This document shows positions 1 through 8,185 of a DNA stretch of 42,640 nt, one piece after another. The stretch spans positions 14,013 to 56,652 of the forward strand of contig JAPLNA010000258.1 in the NCBI GenBank assembly GCA_026693065.1. Direction: 5' to 3'. The position numbers and the translations under genes are program-made. Every line of letters begins with the position of its first letter. The first letter of the stretch is position 1. Source of the stretch: Planctomycetota bacterium (GTDB taxonomy: Bacteria; Planctomycetota; Phycisphaerae; SM23-33). Below the pieces are notes generated by a model that worked only from the letters and a program-made list of their open reading frames with translations, searched no databases and was not told where the DNA came from.

Positions 1-918
1 CAGATACGTTCCGCTGAACGACTCGAGGAAACTTGGCATCAGCAGGGCGTGGCTGTGTCGGTAGTAGCCCGCCAGGGCCGACTGCGGGATCGGGCCGACG
101 TTAATGAGGCTTCCCCCCAGATTCTGCCGCTCGATCGACTGGAGGAAGGCCGGGGCGTTGGGGTGCTGGCCGGCCTCCAGGGTCAGGAACACCGCCACGT
201 CCTTGAGCTCGTCGCGGTATCGCGCGAACGTGTCGACGATGCCCTCGAGGTTCTTGTGCCCGTAGAACCTCGTGACGTAGAACAGCCGCATCTTCCCCGC
301 GTGGGGCGCCATCGCCTCGGGCATGGGCGGGTTGTCGGCCCCGGCGGTGGAGAAGGCCGAGACGGCGTTGGGGCACAGGGCGGTCCGCCCCCGGAAGCGA
401 AAGGCTTCCTTGGCCCGCTTCTCCATGACGGGGGTCTGGCAGAACAGCAGCTTGGACCGCCGGAGTTGCCGCGTGATCAGCCACGTCTGCACGCGTTTGT
501 TGAACTTGTTCTTCCAGGTCTCCCGGGCGAAGAAGCGGGTGGGGTAGCAGTAGTGGGCGTCCTGGATATAGATCGCCTGGGGGCAGGGGGGCCTGAGGAG
601 CCCGCGGTTGCCCAGGGCCAGCAGGACCTCCGGGCGGTGGGGGCGGAGGCGGCGGCCCAGCTTGAACATCTCGTACAGCATCAGCCCGACCATGCCCCCG
701 CGGGGCTGACAGGGGAGGGCATGGCAATGGGGGATGCCGGCGCAGACGCCCTCATAGCCCAGCCCGGGCGGGTAGGTGACGATGTACTCGTGCTGAGGCG
801 CCTGCCGCGCGATGGCGCCCAGCAGGTTCTTGCCGACGGACAATCCGCCGGCCACCCGCGAATTGTGCGCCAGTATGGCGACCCGTAGCGGCCTGGAATC
901 GGTGGGTTGTGGGCTCAT
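1..918 (-). CDS. GT4-type glycosyltransferase, 3' end cut by window edge
   Basis: The frame from ATG at 918 is open to the window edge and gives 306 residues. It starts MSPQPTDSRPLRVAILAHNS, with a GT-B-like first strand followed by a glycine-rich loop (residues 13-30). A second Rossmann half begins near residue 210 (KMRLFYVTRFYGHKNLEGIV), the usual 'found a refuge, count the partners' segment of GT4 enzymes. The last visible residues, LMPSFLESFSGTYL, are the start of the EX7E donor-sugar motif, whose second Glu would be just outside. It probably adds a sugar from a nucleotide donor to a lipid-linked polysaccharide intermediate at the inner face of the membrane. It lies 136 bp downstream of the acyltransferase gene on the same strand. 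Donor and linkage cannot be read. The family call is strong. Confidence 0.85.
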   Translation of the reverse strand, partial: MSPQPTDSRPLRVAILAHNSRVAGGLSVGKNLLGAIARQAPQHEYIVTYPPGLGYEGVCAGIPHCHALPCQPRGGMVGLMLYEMFKLGRRLRPHRPEVLLALGNRGLLRPPCPQAIYIQDAHYCYPTRFFARETWKNKFNKRVQTWLITRQLRRSKLLFCQTPVMEKRAKEAFRFRGRTALCPNAVSAFSTAGADNPPMPEAMAPHAGKMRLFYVTRFYGHKNLEGIVDTFARYRDELKDVAVFLTLEAGQHPNAPAFLQSIERQNLGGSLINVGPIPQSALAGYYRHSHALLMPSFLESFSGTYL

Positions 919-1054
919 CAGGTTTCTCGAACGACACTGGTCCAGCGCCATTGTCCTTGGCCGGCCGTATCCGCGTCAACAGCTTTCGCCCGTGGTCTGT
1001 AATCGGCCGGACGCGGTGCAGGATTCCGGCGGGGAACAAACCGGGGGGCGGGTA

Positions 1055-2518
1055 TCAGAACTGGAAGTAGATGAACGCGGTCCGGCCGGTGGGCCACATC
1101 GCCGCGAGGCAGAAGATGGCGGCCAGATAGACCAGCCAGAGTCGCCAGCCCCTGAGCCTGTCCATGCGATCGGCGATCCCCCCGATGCGGTACGAGAAGG
1201 CGTGAACCGCCAGGAACAGGACCAGCAGCGACAGGCTCACGAACGGATTGGCATTGCCCAGGCCCATCGCCGACAAGCTGAAGGAGAAGTCGAAGGCCAC
1301 GAACTTGCGGACGCAGTAGATCATGTTATGCCACCCGCTGACCCGGAACAGCAGCCAGCCCAGCAGGATGACGTACAGGGTCACCAGCCAGGAGAGGATC
1401 TTTCCGGCCGTGGCCATCCAGGGCTTCGAGCGGCCGGCGATCGGGGAGGCCTGGCCTTTCTTCTTGCCGCCCAGTCCCAGCGCCCGCTCGAGGGAGAGAA
1501 CGGTGCCATGGTAGAGGCCCCAGGCCAGGAAGTTCCACCCGGCCCCGTGCCACAGGCCGCCCAGTCCCATGGTGATCAGGAGGTTTCGATAGACGCCCAG
1601 TCGCCCGCTTCGGTTGCCCCCCAGCGGGATGTACAGGTAGTCCCGCAGCCAACTGGACAGGGCGATATGCCACCGGCGCCAGAATTCCGTGAGGCTCCGC
1701 GAGGCGTAGGGGTAGTTGAAGTTCTTGGGGATATCGAAGCCGAGGATGCGTCCGGTCCCGATCGCCATGTCGCTGTAGGCCGAGAAGTCGCAGTAAATCT
1801 GGACGGCGAAGGCCACGGTTCCGATCCAGATGGCGGCGCTGGGCAGGCCCTGGGGCGAGACGAACACCGCGCGGACCAGGGGGGACACCTGGTCGGCGAT
1901 GAGGATCTTCTTGACGAGCCCGACCAGGAACTTATTGCAGCCGCTTCGCAGTTGATCGCCGTGGAAATCGATGGGGCGGTCTAGTTGGGGAAGGAACTGG
2001 GGGGCGCGGAGGATCGGCCCGGCCAGCAGGGTGGGGAAGAACGCCACGTACAGGGCGAACTTGAAGACGTTCTTTTCGGCCGGCTGCTGCCCGCGGAAGA
2101 CGTCAATGATGTAACTCATCGCCTGGAACGTGAAGAAGGAGATGCCCACGGGCAGGGCCAGGCCCGCCAGGGGCAGCGAGGGTTCGTGGCCGGCCAGGCG
2201 GCCGATCTGGTGGATCGACGTGATGAAGAAGTCCAGGTACTTATAGACCGCCAGGACGCCCAGATTGAACGCGCAGGTGGCCGCCAGCCACGCCACCCTG
2301 GACCGCCGGGAGGGCCATCTTGCCATGGCCCGCCCGCAGGCGTAGGTCGTCAACGTCGTGCCCAGCAGCAGGACGATGAACGTCGGGTTCCACGTCATGT
2401 AGAAGACGTAGCTGGCCGCCAGAAGCACAAGCACCTGCCACCGGCCGGTGCGCAGCAGGACCATCCCGGCCAGCACGACCGCTACGAGGCAGAGGAACTC
2501 GTGTGTCTGGAATAACAT
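1055..2518 (-). CDS. MBOAT family O-acyltransferase, AlgI-like
   Basis: This 487-residue multi-pass membrane protein is a normal length for AlgI/DltB-type acyltransferases. It has about ten hydrophobic segments, the PVGISFFTFQAMSYIID stretch near residue 125, the CDFSAYSDMAIG stretch near 245, FWRRWHIALSSWLRDYLYIPLGG near 285 and GLWHGAGWNF near 320. The His of the last motif is the conserved MBOAT catalytic residue. Family members pass acetyl groups across the inner membrane to an extracytoplasmic polysaccharide. The start ATG at 2518 has an AAGG that overlaps the stop of the upstream SGNH gene 12 bp away, so the two are probably co-translated. The substrate is likely the polymer made by this locus. 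Nothing in the window shows that the polymer is alginate itself. Confidence 0.93.
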   Translation of the reverse strand: MLFQTHEFLCLVAVVLAGMVLLRTGRWQVLVLLAASYVFYMTWNPTFIVLLLGTTLTTYACGRAMARWPSRRSRVAWLAATCAFNLGVLAVYKYLDFFITSIHQIGRLAGHEPSLPLAGLALPVGISFFTFQAMSYIIDVFRGQQPAEKNVFKFALYVAFFPTLLAGPILRAPQFLPQLDRPIDFHGDQLRSGCNKFLVGLVKKILIADQVSPLVRAVFVSPQGLPSAAIWIGTVAFAVQIYCDFSAYSDMAIGTGRILGFDIPKNFNYPYASRSLTEFWRRWHIALSSWLRDYLYIPLGGNRSGRLGVYRNLLITMGLGGLWHGAGWNFLAWGLYHGTVLSLERALGLGGKKKGQASPIAGRSKPWMATAGKILSWLVTLYVILLGWLLFRVSGWHNMIYCVRKFVAFDFSFSLSAMGLGNANPFVSLSLLVLFLAVHAFSYRIGGIADRMDRLRGWRLWLVYLAAIFCLAAMWPTGRTAFIYFQF

Positions 2519-2530
2519 GGCGAAGAAACC

Positions 2531-3577
2531 TTAGTGCGGCATCGGGAGATCGTGAAGGGCCCGGCCCAGCGCGGCGGACCACGTCTGGCGGCCCAGCAGG
2601 CTGGGATGGACCGAGTCGGCGAAATCGTCGGGTTGGTCCAGGATGCCCGAGTGATCCCAGAACAAGGCCCCGGTCTCTTTGGCCAGGTCTGCCAAGGTGC
2701 GTCGGGCCGGTCCGACGGCCTGGTCTTCCAGCCCCCGGGTGACCTCCGGGTTCATCGGATCCAGCAAGAGGATCACGCGGCAATCCTGTTGCTGCAGGTA
2801 GGAGACAAGGCTCCGAACAATCCGAACCGACGTGTCCAGGCTGTCGCCGGATTTCATGGACCTCAGGCGATTGCGTTGCATGTGCAGTTCCCGCGACCGC
2901 TTTTCCCCATCTACGGATTCCCGGCGGACCCAGGGGGACTTGAAGTTGGTCACGTAACCGGCATACCGTAGGTCGGCCCGCGACACTTCCTGCAGAAAGG
3001 TATCGGCGGCCTCCGGGGGGAACGAGCGAAGGGCCAACAACTGCTGGAACATCGGGGCTTTCAACTGCTCGTACTGGGCCGGCGTCAGCAGCGGTTCGAT
3101 CTGCTTCAGGTAGGCGTCGGGCAGGAATCTCCAGGTGGCGGCGATCGTGATGGTGTCGGGCCTCAGGTCTGCCCCCTGCATGATCGTCCCGAGGCCTGTG
3201 CACATGACCACCGTCCCGGGCCGGGACGCCCGGAGCGCCGGACCCATCAGAAGCCATTGGCGCGGCCCGGCGCCGGTCCAGCCGAGGTTGTAACTTCGGA
3301 TCCCCGCGGGCAGGGATCGATCCACGATATCGCAGTCGAGGCCTTCGATGGTGACGCTGGAGCCGAGGAAGCAGATGTCTCCCTTCTTGCCCGCGGCGGC
3401 CTGCGAGTCCAGGAACTCCTTGATGCAGATGATCCTCTCGTGGGAGGGCGCTATCACGTGCCCGCGGACGACGATCACATAGGCCGCCAGACAGTACAGA
3501 CCGATGGCGGCGGGGACGACCCATATCAGGAAGAGCAGCGGCTTGAAGGCACGGATACTATCGCGAATGGTTGTCAT
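2531..3577 (-). CDS. Membrane-anchored SGNH/AlgX-AlgJ-like acetyltransferase partner
   Basis: The protein has 348 residues with one N-terminal membrane segment (about 12-37) and an extracytoplasmic SGNH-hydrolase fold. Visible blocks are GSSVT near residue 72, where the first Ser is the nucleophile, and DSVHPS near 318, the Asp-x-x-His of block V. The oxyanion-hole block (CTGLGT) is less canonical. In alginate and related O-acetylation systems such a protein takes the acetyl group delivered by the MBOAT partner and places it on the sugar. The MBOAT gene follows 12 bp downstream, which supports a pair. The ATG at 3577 has no clear Shine-Dalgarno sequence. The gene diverges from the flippase gene across 238 bp that must hold both promoters, where I see no convincing -35/-10 pair. 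It could instead be a de-O-acetylase. Confidence 0.8.
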   Translation of the reverse strand: MTTIRDSIRAFKPLLFLIWVVPAAIGLYCLAAYVIVVRGHVIAPSHERIICIKEFLDSQAAAGKKGDICFLGSSVTIEGLDCDIVDRSLPAGIRSYNLGWTGAGPRQWLLMGPALRASRPGTVVMCTGLGTIMQGADLRPDTITIAATWRFLPDAYLKQIEPLLTPAQYEQLKAPMFQQLLALRSFPPEAADTFLQEVSRADLRYAGYVTNFKSPWVRRESVDGEKRSRELHMQRNRLRSMKSGDSLDTSVRIVRSLVSYLQQQDCRVILLLDPMNPEVTRGLEDQAVGPARRTLADLAKETGALFWDHSGILDQPDDFADSVHPSLLGRQTWSAALGRALHDLPMPH

Positions 3578-3815
3578 GCGTGTACGGCAGGGCCTGGAAA
3601 CGGCATCCTCGCGGGAACAAGAGGCCTGGTTGCCTCCGGTCAGGCACGCCGCGCGACCGGGCCACCCTATTATCGGTCAACGCCGTGGCGAAGGACAGCA
3701 ATAATCGCGCCGGATGAAAGAGGGCAAGGCCCTTCCGGGAGGACGCCCTTGCGGCCCGGGCGGGCGGGGGATAGACTCACGGTTCGTTCCCCTGCGCGGG
3801 GGGTGAAAGACAAGC

Positions 3816-5420
3816 ATGGAGGCCGAGGCGAAGCTCCGGCCGGAAAGAGAACGGCACGTGGCGGTTCAGCAAGGCAGTCTTCTCCGCAGCACGCTGGCGA
3901 ACTGGATGGGCCTGGCCACCGGGCTGGCGGTGACCATGATCCTCGCGCCGGTCACCCTGAAGTACCTGGGCACGGAGCGATTCGGGGTCTACGGCATCGT
4001 TCGCCAGGCCATCGGGATCTTGATGATCCTCGACCTGGGGATTCTCGGGGCGGTCAATCGGTTGATGACCCGGTATGTGGTCGTCGGCGACCAGAGCGGG
4101 GTGAACCGGGTGGCCAGCGTCTCGTTCTTCCTGTACGGGGCGATCTCGCTGGTGGCGATGATCGTGAGCCTGCTCGGGGCGTTCTTCGGACCGGCGTACT
4201 TCCACGTCAGCTCCGCCTACAGGACAGACGCGGGGTATCTGTTCTTCCTCCTGGGGCTGAACTTCGTCATTTCCCTGATGTCCTTTCCCTGGACGGGCCT
4301 GGTCTACAGCTACAATCGCTTCGACCTGTACAACGTCGGAACCTCCGGCTCGAGGCTGATGAGCCTGCTCCTGGTGGTACTGGCGTTTCAATGCGGGCTG
4401 GTGAACCTGGCCGTCGTGGGCCTGGCCATGACGGTTCCGGTGGCCCTCCAGTTCTTCTACATCCGGTTCGTGGCCCGGCGGCTGAACCCGGGGCTGCGGA
4501 TCTCCCCCGGATACGCCACCCGGGCCGGGGTCAGAGAGGTGGTCGGCTTCAGCCTCTGGAACCTGCTCTACAACGCCGGGTTCACGGTCATCTGGTCGAG
4601 CGACAACATTCTCATCGGGCGGCTTCTGGGCTCCGACCAGGTTCCGTATTACTACCTGCCGTTCCAGTTGATCATCGTTGGACAGACCCTGGTGGCCGGG
4701 ATGAGCGGGGCGTTGACGCCGATCGCCGCCGGCGTGGCGGCGGCCAGTTCCGCCAAGGACCTCCGCTCCACCCTCGTGCGGGCCACGCGAATCGCCATCC
4801 TGATCGCCCTGTGCGCCAACGGCATCATGGTGGTGATGGTCAGGAGCTTCCTGCCCTTGTGGATCCGCCAGCCGGGATTCGAGGGCTCCTGGGTGATCTA
4901 CGCCGTGCTGATGGGGGGGTTCTGGGCGCTCTTTGCGGCCTTGCCCGCGTACAACATGCTTCTGGGCGCAGGGGACATTCGGGGCCCGGCGATCGGAATG
5001 ATCGCCTGCGGCGTGGTGATCGTGACGAGCAAGATCGTCCTGGCCACGTGGTTCGGGCTGGGCCTGGTCGCCATTGCCTGGGGCACGACGGTTCCGCTGC
5101 TGGTGTTCGCGGGCATCTACATGCCCTGGGCGGCGACGAGAATGGTGGGCATGCCCCTCTGGCGGCTCTACTTCCAGGCGTACCTGGGCCCCCTCGTGTG
5201 CCTGGTGCCGGTTCTGGCGGCCGGGGTGGCCCTGGTCCACTTCTTCCCGCCGGCCAATCTGTTCATCTGGATGCTCTGGTTCGCGATTCTCGCCCTGATC
5301 TACGTAAGCCTGAGCTGGCACATCCTGGACGAGGCGGACCGGGCGCGGATTCTCGGATTGATCAAACGGGTTCGTCCCGGCGTTTCCCCCCTGGACGACG
5401 AGATGCCTCCTCCGACGTGA
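3816..5420 (+). CDS. Wzx-type polysaccharide flippase (MOP superfamily)
   Basis: This 534-residue protein has about 12-14 hydrophobic segments. Its start, SLLRSTLANWMGLATGLAVTMILAPVTLKYLGTERFG in the first 75 residues, is the classic beginning of the polysaccharide transporter (PST/Wzx) branch. It is expected to move lipid-linked oligosaccharide units from the inner to the outer face of the cytoplasmic membrane. It opens the plus-strand run of the locus and is followed 30 bp later by an acyltransferase gene. ATG 3816 follows a purine-rich GTGAAAGACAAG stretch, a weak ribosome site. Family assignment is clear. The substrate cannot be deduced. Confidence 0.92.
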   Translation: MEAEAKLRPERERHVAVQQGSLLRSTLANWMGLATGLAVTMILAPVTLKYLGTERFGVYGIVRQAIGILMILDLGILGAVNRLMTRYVVVGDQSGVNRVASVSFFLYGAISLVAMIVSLLGAFFGPAYFHVSSAYRTDAGYLFFLLGLNFVISLMSFPWTGLVYSYNRFDLYNVGTSGSRLMSLLLVVLAFQCGLVNLAVVGLAMTVPVALQFFYIRFVARRLNPGLRISPGYATRAGVREVVGFSLWNLLYNAGFTVIWSSDNILIGRLLGSDQVPYYYLPFQLIIVGQTLVAGMSGALTPIAAGVAAASSAKDLRSTLVRATRIAILIALCANGIMVVMVRSFLPLWIRQPGFEGSWVIYAVLMGGFWALFAALPAYNMLLGAGDIRGPAIGMIACGVVIVTSKIVLATWFGLGLVAIAWGTTVPLLVFAGIYMPWAATRMVGMPLWRLYFQAYLGPLVCLVPVLAAGVALVHFFPPANLFIWMLWFAILALIYVSLSWHILDEADRARILGLIKRVRPGVSPLDDEMPPPT

Positions 5421-5450
5421 GTCGTTTCCCCCTGATGGCTGGTCGATACT

Positions 5451-5996
5451 ATGGTCAGAAACCGATGGCTCCGAACGTTCTTCCAGGCCCTGTACTACGG
5501 GTTGGGCTATTACCTGCCGGCGGCCGACGCCCTCTGGGGGCTGCCCGGATGGATCCGCCGCCTGTTATGCCGCCCGTTGTTCCGCCACATGGGCAGGAAG
5601 GTCTGCATTGAGCGGGGCGCGGGGTTCGGAGGCGGCCGCCAGTTGAGCATCGGCGACCATTCCGGGCTGGGCACCCGCCTGCAATGTGGCGGCGAGATCA
5701 CCATCGGAAACGACGTGATGATGGGCGCCGACATCGTCATCCTGACCTCCGGGCATCGCAGTTCCGATCTGGCCATCCCCATGCGGATCCAGGGCGATCT
5801 GCCGCCCAAGCCCGTGGTGATCGAGGACGACGTGTGGATCGGCACTCGGGTGATCATCCTCCCCGGCGTGACGATCCATCGGGGGGCGATCATCGCCGCC
5901 GGGGCCGTGGTGTCCAGGGACGTGCCCGCCTACGCCGTCGTCGGGGGCGTGCCGGCCCGGGTGCTGAAGTACCGCACGGCGTCCCCCCCGTCCTGA
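5451..5996 (+). CDS. Hexapeptide-repeat (LbetaH) O-acyltransferase
   Basis: This protein of 181 residues is of WcaF/maltose-acetyltransferase type. From residue 48 on it shows repeating [LIV]-G-x-x hexads ([47 protein letters not shown]) and ends with the typical [11 protein letters not shown]. The His in TSGHRS near residue 100 matches the catalytic His of this family. It probably acetylates a sugar in the cytoplasm with acetyl-CoA, before flipping, unlike the MBOAT/SGNH pair that acts outside. The first 45 residues are a basic, partly hydrophobic extension that may touch the membrane. No strong Shine-Dalgarno precedes ATG 5451. The 30-bp gap to the flippase suggests one transcript. Confidence 0.88.
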   Translation: MVRNRWLRTFFQALYYGLGYYLPAADALWGLPGWIRRLLCRPLFRHMGRKVCIERGAGFGGGRQLSIGDHSGLGTRLQCGGEITIGNDVMMGADIVILTSGHRSSDLAIPMRIQGDLPPKPVVIEDDVWIGTRVIILPGVTIHRGAIIAAGAVVSRDVPAYAVVGGVPARVLKYRTASPPS

Positions 5997-6043
5997 GGCC
6001 CAACCGGCGTGGGTACGCGGAGGGCGATTCAAGCCAGAATCCG

Positions 6044-6073
6044 TTCCCGCGTTCGGGCCGGTTATGGTATACT
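6044..6073 (+). promoter_or_regulatory. Candidate promoter of the first beta-helix gene
   Basis: An extended -10 (TGGTATACT, hexamer 6068-6073) has TTCCCG 18 bp upstream as a weak -35. The gene starts at 6151, which gives a leader of about 70 nt ending in a strong GGAGGAAGG ribosome site. The -10 is good and the -35 is poor. Confidence 0.4.
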
Positions 6074-6150
6074 CGCGGGGCGAGTCACATTGAGAAACAC
6101 GTGGACGGTCCGGCCCACGGCGGCAGGGCACTGTCCTTGGAGGAAGGTTC

Positions 6151-8007
6151 ATGAATTCGGCGATGGTCCTGGACGCCTTGGAGCCCCGCCTTCTGCTGTC
6201 CGGAGGGGTGGCCGGCTCCGTCGCGCCGGCCTCGGCCCAGGCCTCGGTCTATTACGTGAGCACCACCGGTAACGACGACTCGATTGACCCGACGAACCCG
6301 GCGACTCCGTGGCGGACTATCCAGGCCGCCGCTTCCTACTTGTCCGGCGACGGAGGGTACACCGTCAAAATCGACGCGGGGGTCTATGCCGAGACGAACG
6401 GGTACGGGTATCTCCAGTTGGATAGAAGCTACCAGTCCACGGTGGTGTTCCAGCCCTGGCACGCCGGCGACGTAGTTACCGTGACGGGCACGTCCGGCAC
6501 GGGCTGGGACGTGTTCATGACCGGGGCGGCCAAGAACTACCGGTTCGAGCAGATTCACTTCACCAACTGGGACCAGGTCAGCCTGCGGACGTTCTATATC
6601 TACCCCGGGAGCAAATCGACCGAGAACATCGAGTTTGACGACTGCACATTCACGACCGTGGCCACGGGATATCAGAACCGATGGACCTTCGCCGTGGACG
6701 GAGGAGGGTTCTCGGGGCTGTCGTTCACCCGCTGCACGTTCACCAATCCCACCTCGTATCCGACGGGTGCCGCGGTGGCGATACTGGGCACGCAGGGCAG
6801 AACCTGCCAGAACGTGACGCTGACGGACTGCACGGCGCAATCAGGAAGCGCCGGGGCGATCATTGGCAACTACGTGACGAACATCGCGGTGTCGGGAGGA
6901 ACGTACTCCGGCGGGCGTTCGACCGGATTGTCGCTGGGCCAGGACAGCGCCGATCTGCAATTGGCCACCGGGTCGATCGTCGGGGTGACGGCCCGCAGCA
7001 CCCTGGGCCACGCGTTGCTCGTGCCGTTCGGGTGTGTCGACGTGGTTGTGGACCGGTGCCACATCATCGGCGGGGACGATGGGCTCGTGGACAAGGGGTT
7101 GCGGACGATCGTGAAGAACAGCCTGCTGGAGCCCGGGTGGGTTTCCGCCCTGTACTACAAGGGCGCCCGGAACGGCCAGGCCATCAATCTGACCATCATA
7201 GGGATCGGGGGTATTCGCGGGCTGGTGGGCAACGACCAGCAGGGCACAGCCAAGAACAGTGGCATCGTGTTTCGCAACATCGCCTTCGTCGCTTACAGCG
7301 GCGAGGTCTTCAGTTGGTCGGCCGGTTACGACGCCGCGCCGCCGGACATCGACTACTGCGTCTTCGACGGGCTGGTCGACGCCGGCGTTCCCGAGTCAGG
7401 CCTGGGCGCCCACAGCACGACGGCTCCTGCGCAGTTGGTGGGGGCCTACCTTTTTCCGGCACGACGTGGCCCGTGCGACAGCGGGAACGGAGACCCCGCC
7501 TGGCGTTCGGCGGCCGACCTGGACTATTACGGCCGCCAGCGCCCCGTCGCCGGCGCCGAGTACATCGGGGCAATCGCTCCGGTCCTGGACGGCGATGCCA
7601 ATCTGGACGGGGAAGTCGGGCCGGAGGACTTCGGACTGCTCAAGGACAACTTCGGCCTGAGCGGCTTGAGTGCCGGGTGGGGCCTGGGCGACTTCAACGG
7701 CGATGGAGAGGTCGGCCCGGAGGACTTCGGGCTGCTGAAGGACAACTTCGGGGCCGGAAGGCCACTGAGTACTCCCCTCCAGACGCCGTTGACAACGGGC
7801 GATGCCCCGGCCCTCCTGCCATCGTCCGAGGTAACGCCGAGTGCTTCGGCGAGTCTCTCGACCGCCGCGGCGCCCTCCGAATCGGCGTCCCTGGCCCAGG
7901 TCGATGTCCTCCTGATGTCCGGCACGCTGGAGCTTCAATCCGACGGTACCCTGGGCTGGATTCCCGCTTCCGGCGAGCTTCAGGTGGACACCTTCGCCGG
8001 GGCGTGA
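6151..8007 (+). CDS. Secreted right-handed beta-helix protein with LEPR signature and dockerin-like repeats
   Basis: The 618-residue product starts MNSAMVLDALEPRLLLSGG, the N-terminal signature typical of many planctomycete surface proteins, then a short Ala/Ser linker. Residues 30-440 read like a parallel beta-helix: VYYVSTTGNDDS, many IDYC/FDDCTFT/VDRCHII turns, rich in Gly, Thr and Asn. Residues 480-535 carry two EF-hand-type loops (DANLDGEVGPED and DFNGDGEVGPED), each followed by FGLLKDNFG, a dockerin-like pair. An 85-residue Ser/Pro/Ala-rich tail follows, which is unusual because dockerins mostly end the protein. Beta-helix folds serve lyases, C5-epimerases and pectinases, so in an EPS locus it may trim or bind the polymer. 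No catalytic residues can be assigned. ATG 6151 has GGAGGAAGG six to eight bases upstream. Confidence 0.82.
   Translation: MNSAMVLDALEPRLLLSGGVAGSVAPASAQASVYYVSTTGNDDSIDPTNPATPWRTIQAAASYLSGDGGYTVKIDAGVYAETNGYGYLQLDRSYQSTVVFQPWHAGDVVTVTGTSGTGWDVFMTGAAKNYRFEQIHFTNWDQVSLRTFYIYPGSKSTENIEFDDCTFTTVATGYQNRWTFAVDGGGFSGLSFTRCTFTNPTSYPTGAAVAILGTQGRTCQNVTLTDCTAQSGSAGAIIGNYVTNIAVSGGTYSGGRSTGLSLGQDSADLQLATGSIVGVTARSTLGHALLVPFGCVDVVVDRCHIIGGDDGLVDKGLRTIVKNSLLEPGWVSALYYKGARNGQAINLTIIGIGGIRGLVGNDQQGTAKNSGIVFRNIAFVAYSGEVFSWSAGYDAAPPDIDYCVFDGLVDAGVPESGLGAHSTTAPAQLVGAYLFPARRGPCDSGNGDPAWRSAADLDYYGRQRPVAGAEYIGAIAPVLDGDANLDGEVGPEDFGLLKDNFGLSGLSAGWGLGDFNGDGEVGPEDFGLLKDNFGAGRPLSTPLQTPLTTGDAPALLPSSEVTPSASASLSTAAAPSESASLAQVDVLLMSGTLELQSDGTLGWIPASGELQVDTFAGA
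7591..7752 (+). repeat. Dockerin-like duplicated calcium loop within the beta-helix gene
   Basis: Two segments (7591-7654 and 7687-7752) each encode a 12-residue D-x-N-x-D-G-x-V-x-x-x-D type loop and then an identical 16-residue block, GEVGPEDFGLLKDNFG. Codons differ at several synonymous sites (for example gaagtcggg against gaggtcggc), so the protein repeat is conserved by selection and is not a recent DNA copy. Confidence 0.85.
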
Positions 8008-8123
8008 GGGCGAACCAGGCTGTCGGCCTGCACGTAGTACCTATGCCGGCGCTCGGCAGGCAGGGCCCCGGAGGGATTGGCCAGAAAGGCTGTACGCCGC
8101 CGCTCTTCCCGCCGATGATATAG

Positions 8124-8138
8124 ACGAACGACGTTCGT
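8124..8138. promoter_or_regulatory. Perfect inverted repeat upstream of the amidotransferase gene
   Basis: ACGAACG-A-CGTTCGT is a perfect 7+1+7 inverted repeat directly after a TATAGA hexamer (8119-8124) and 47 bp before the GTG start at 8186. A -10 element overlapping a palindrome suggests an operator, but no matching -35 is present and no regulator is known. Confidence 0.35.
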
Positions 8139-8185
8139 TGCGGTCAGTTATCCGGGCGCCCAGGCGGATGCCAAGGAGTTGCCAC

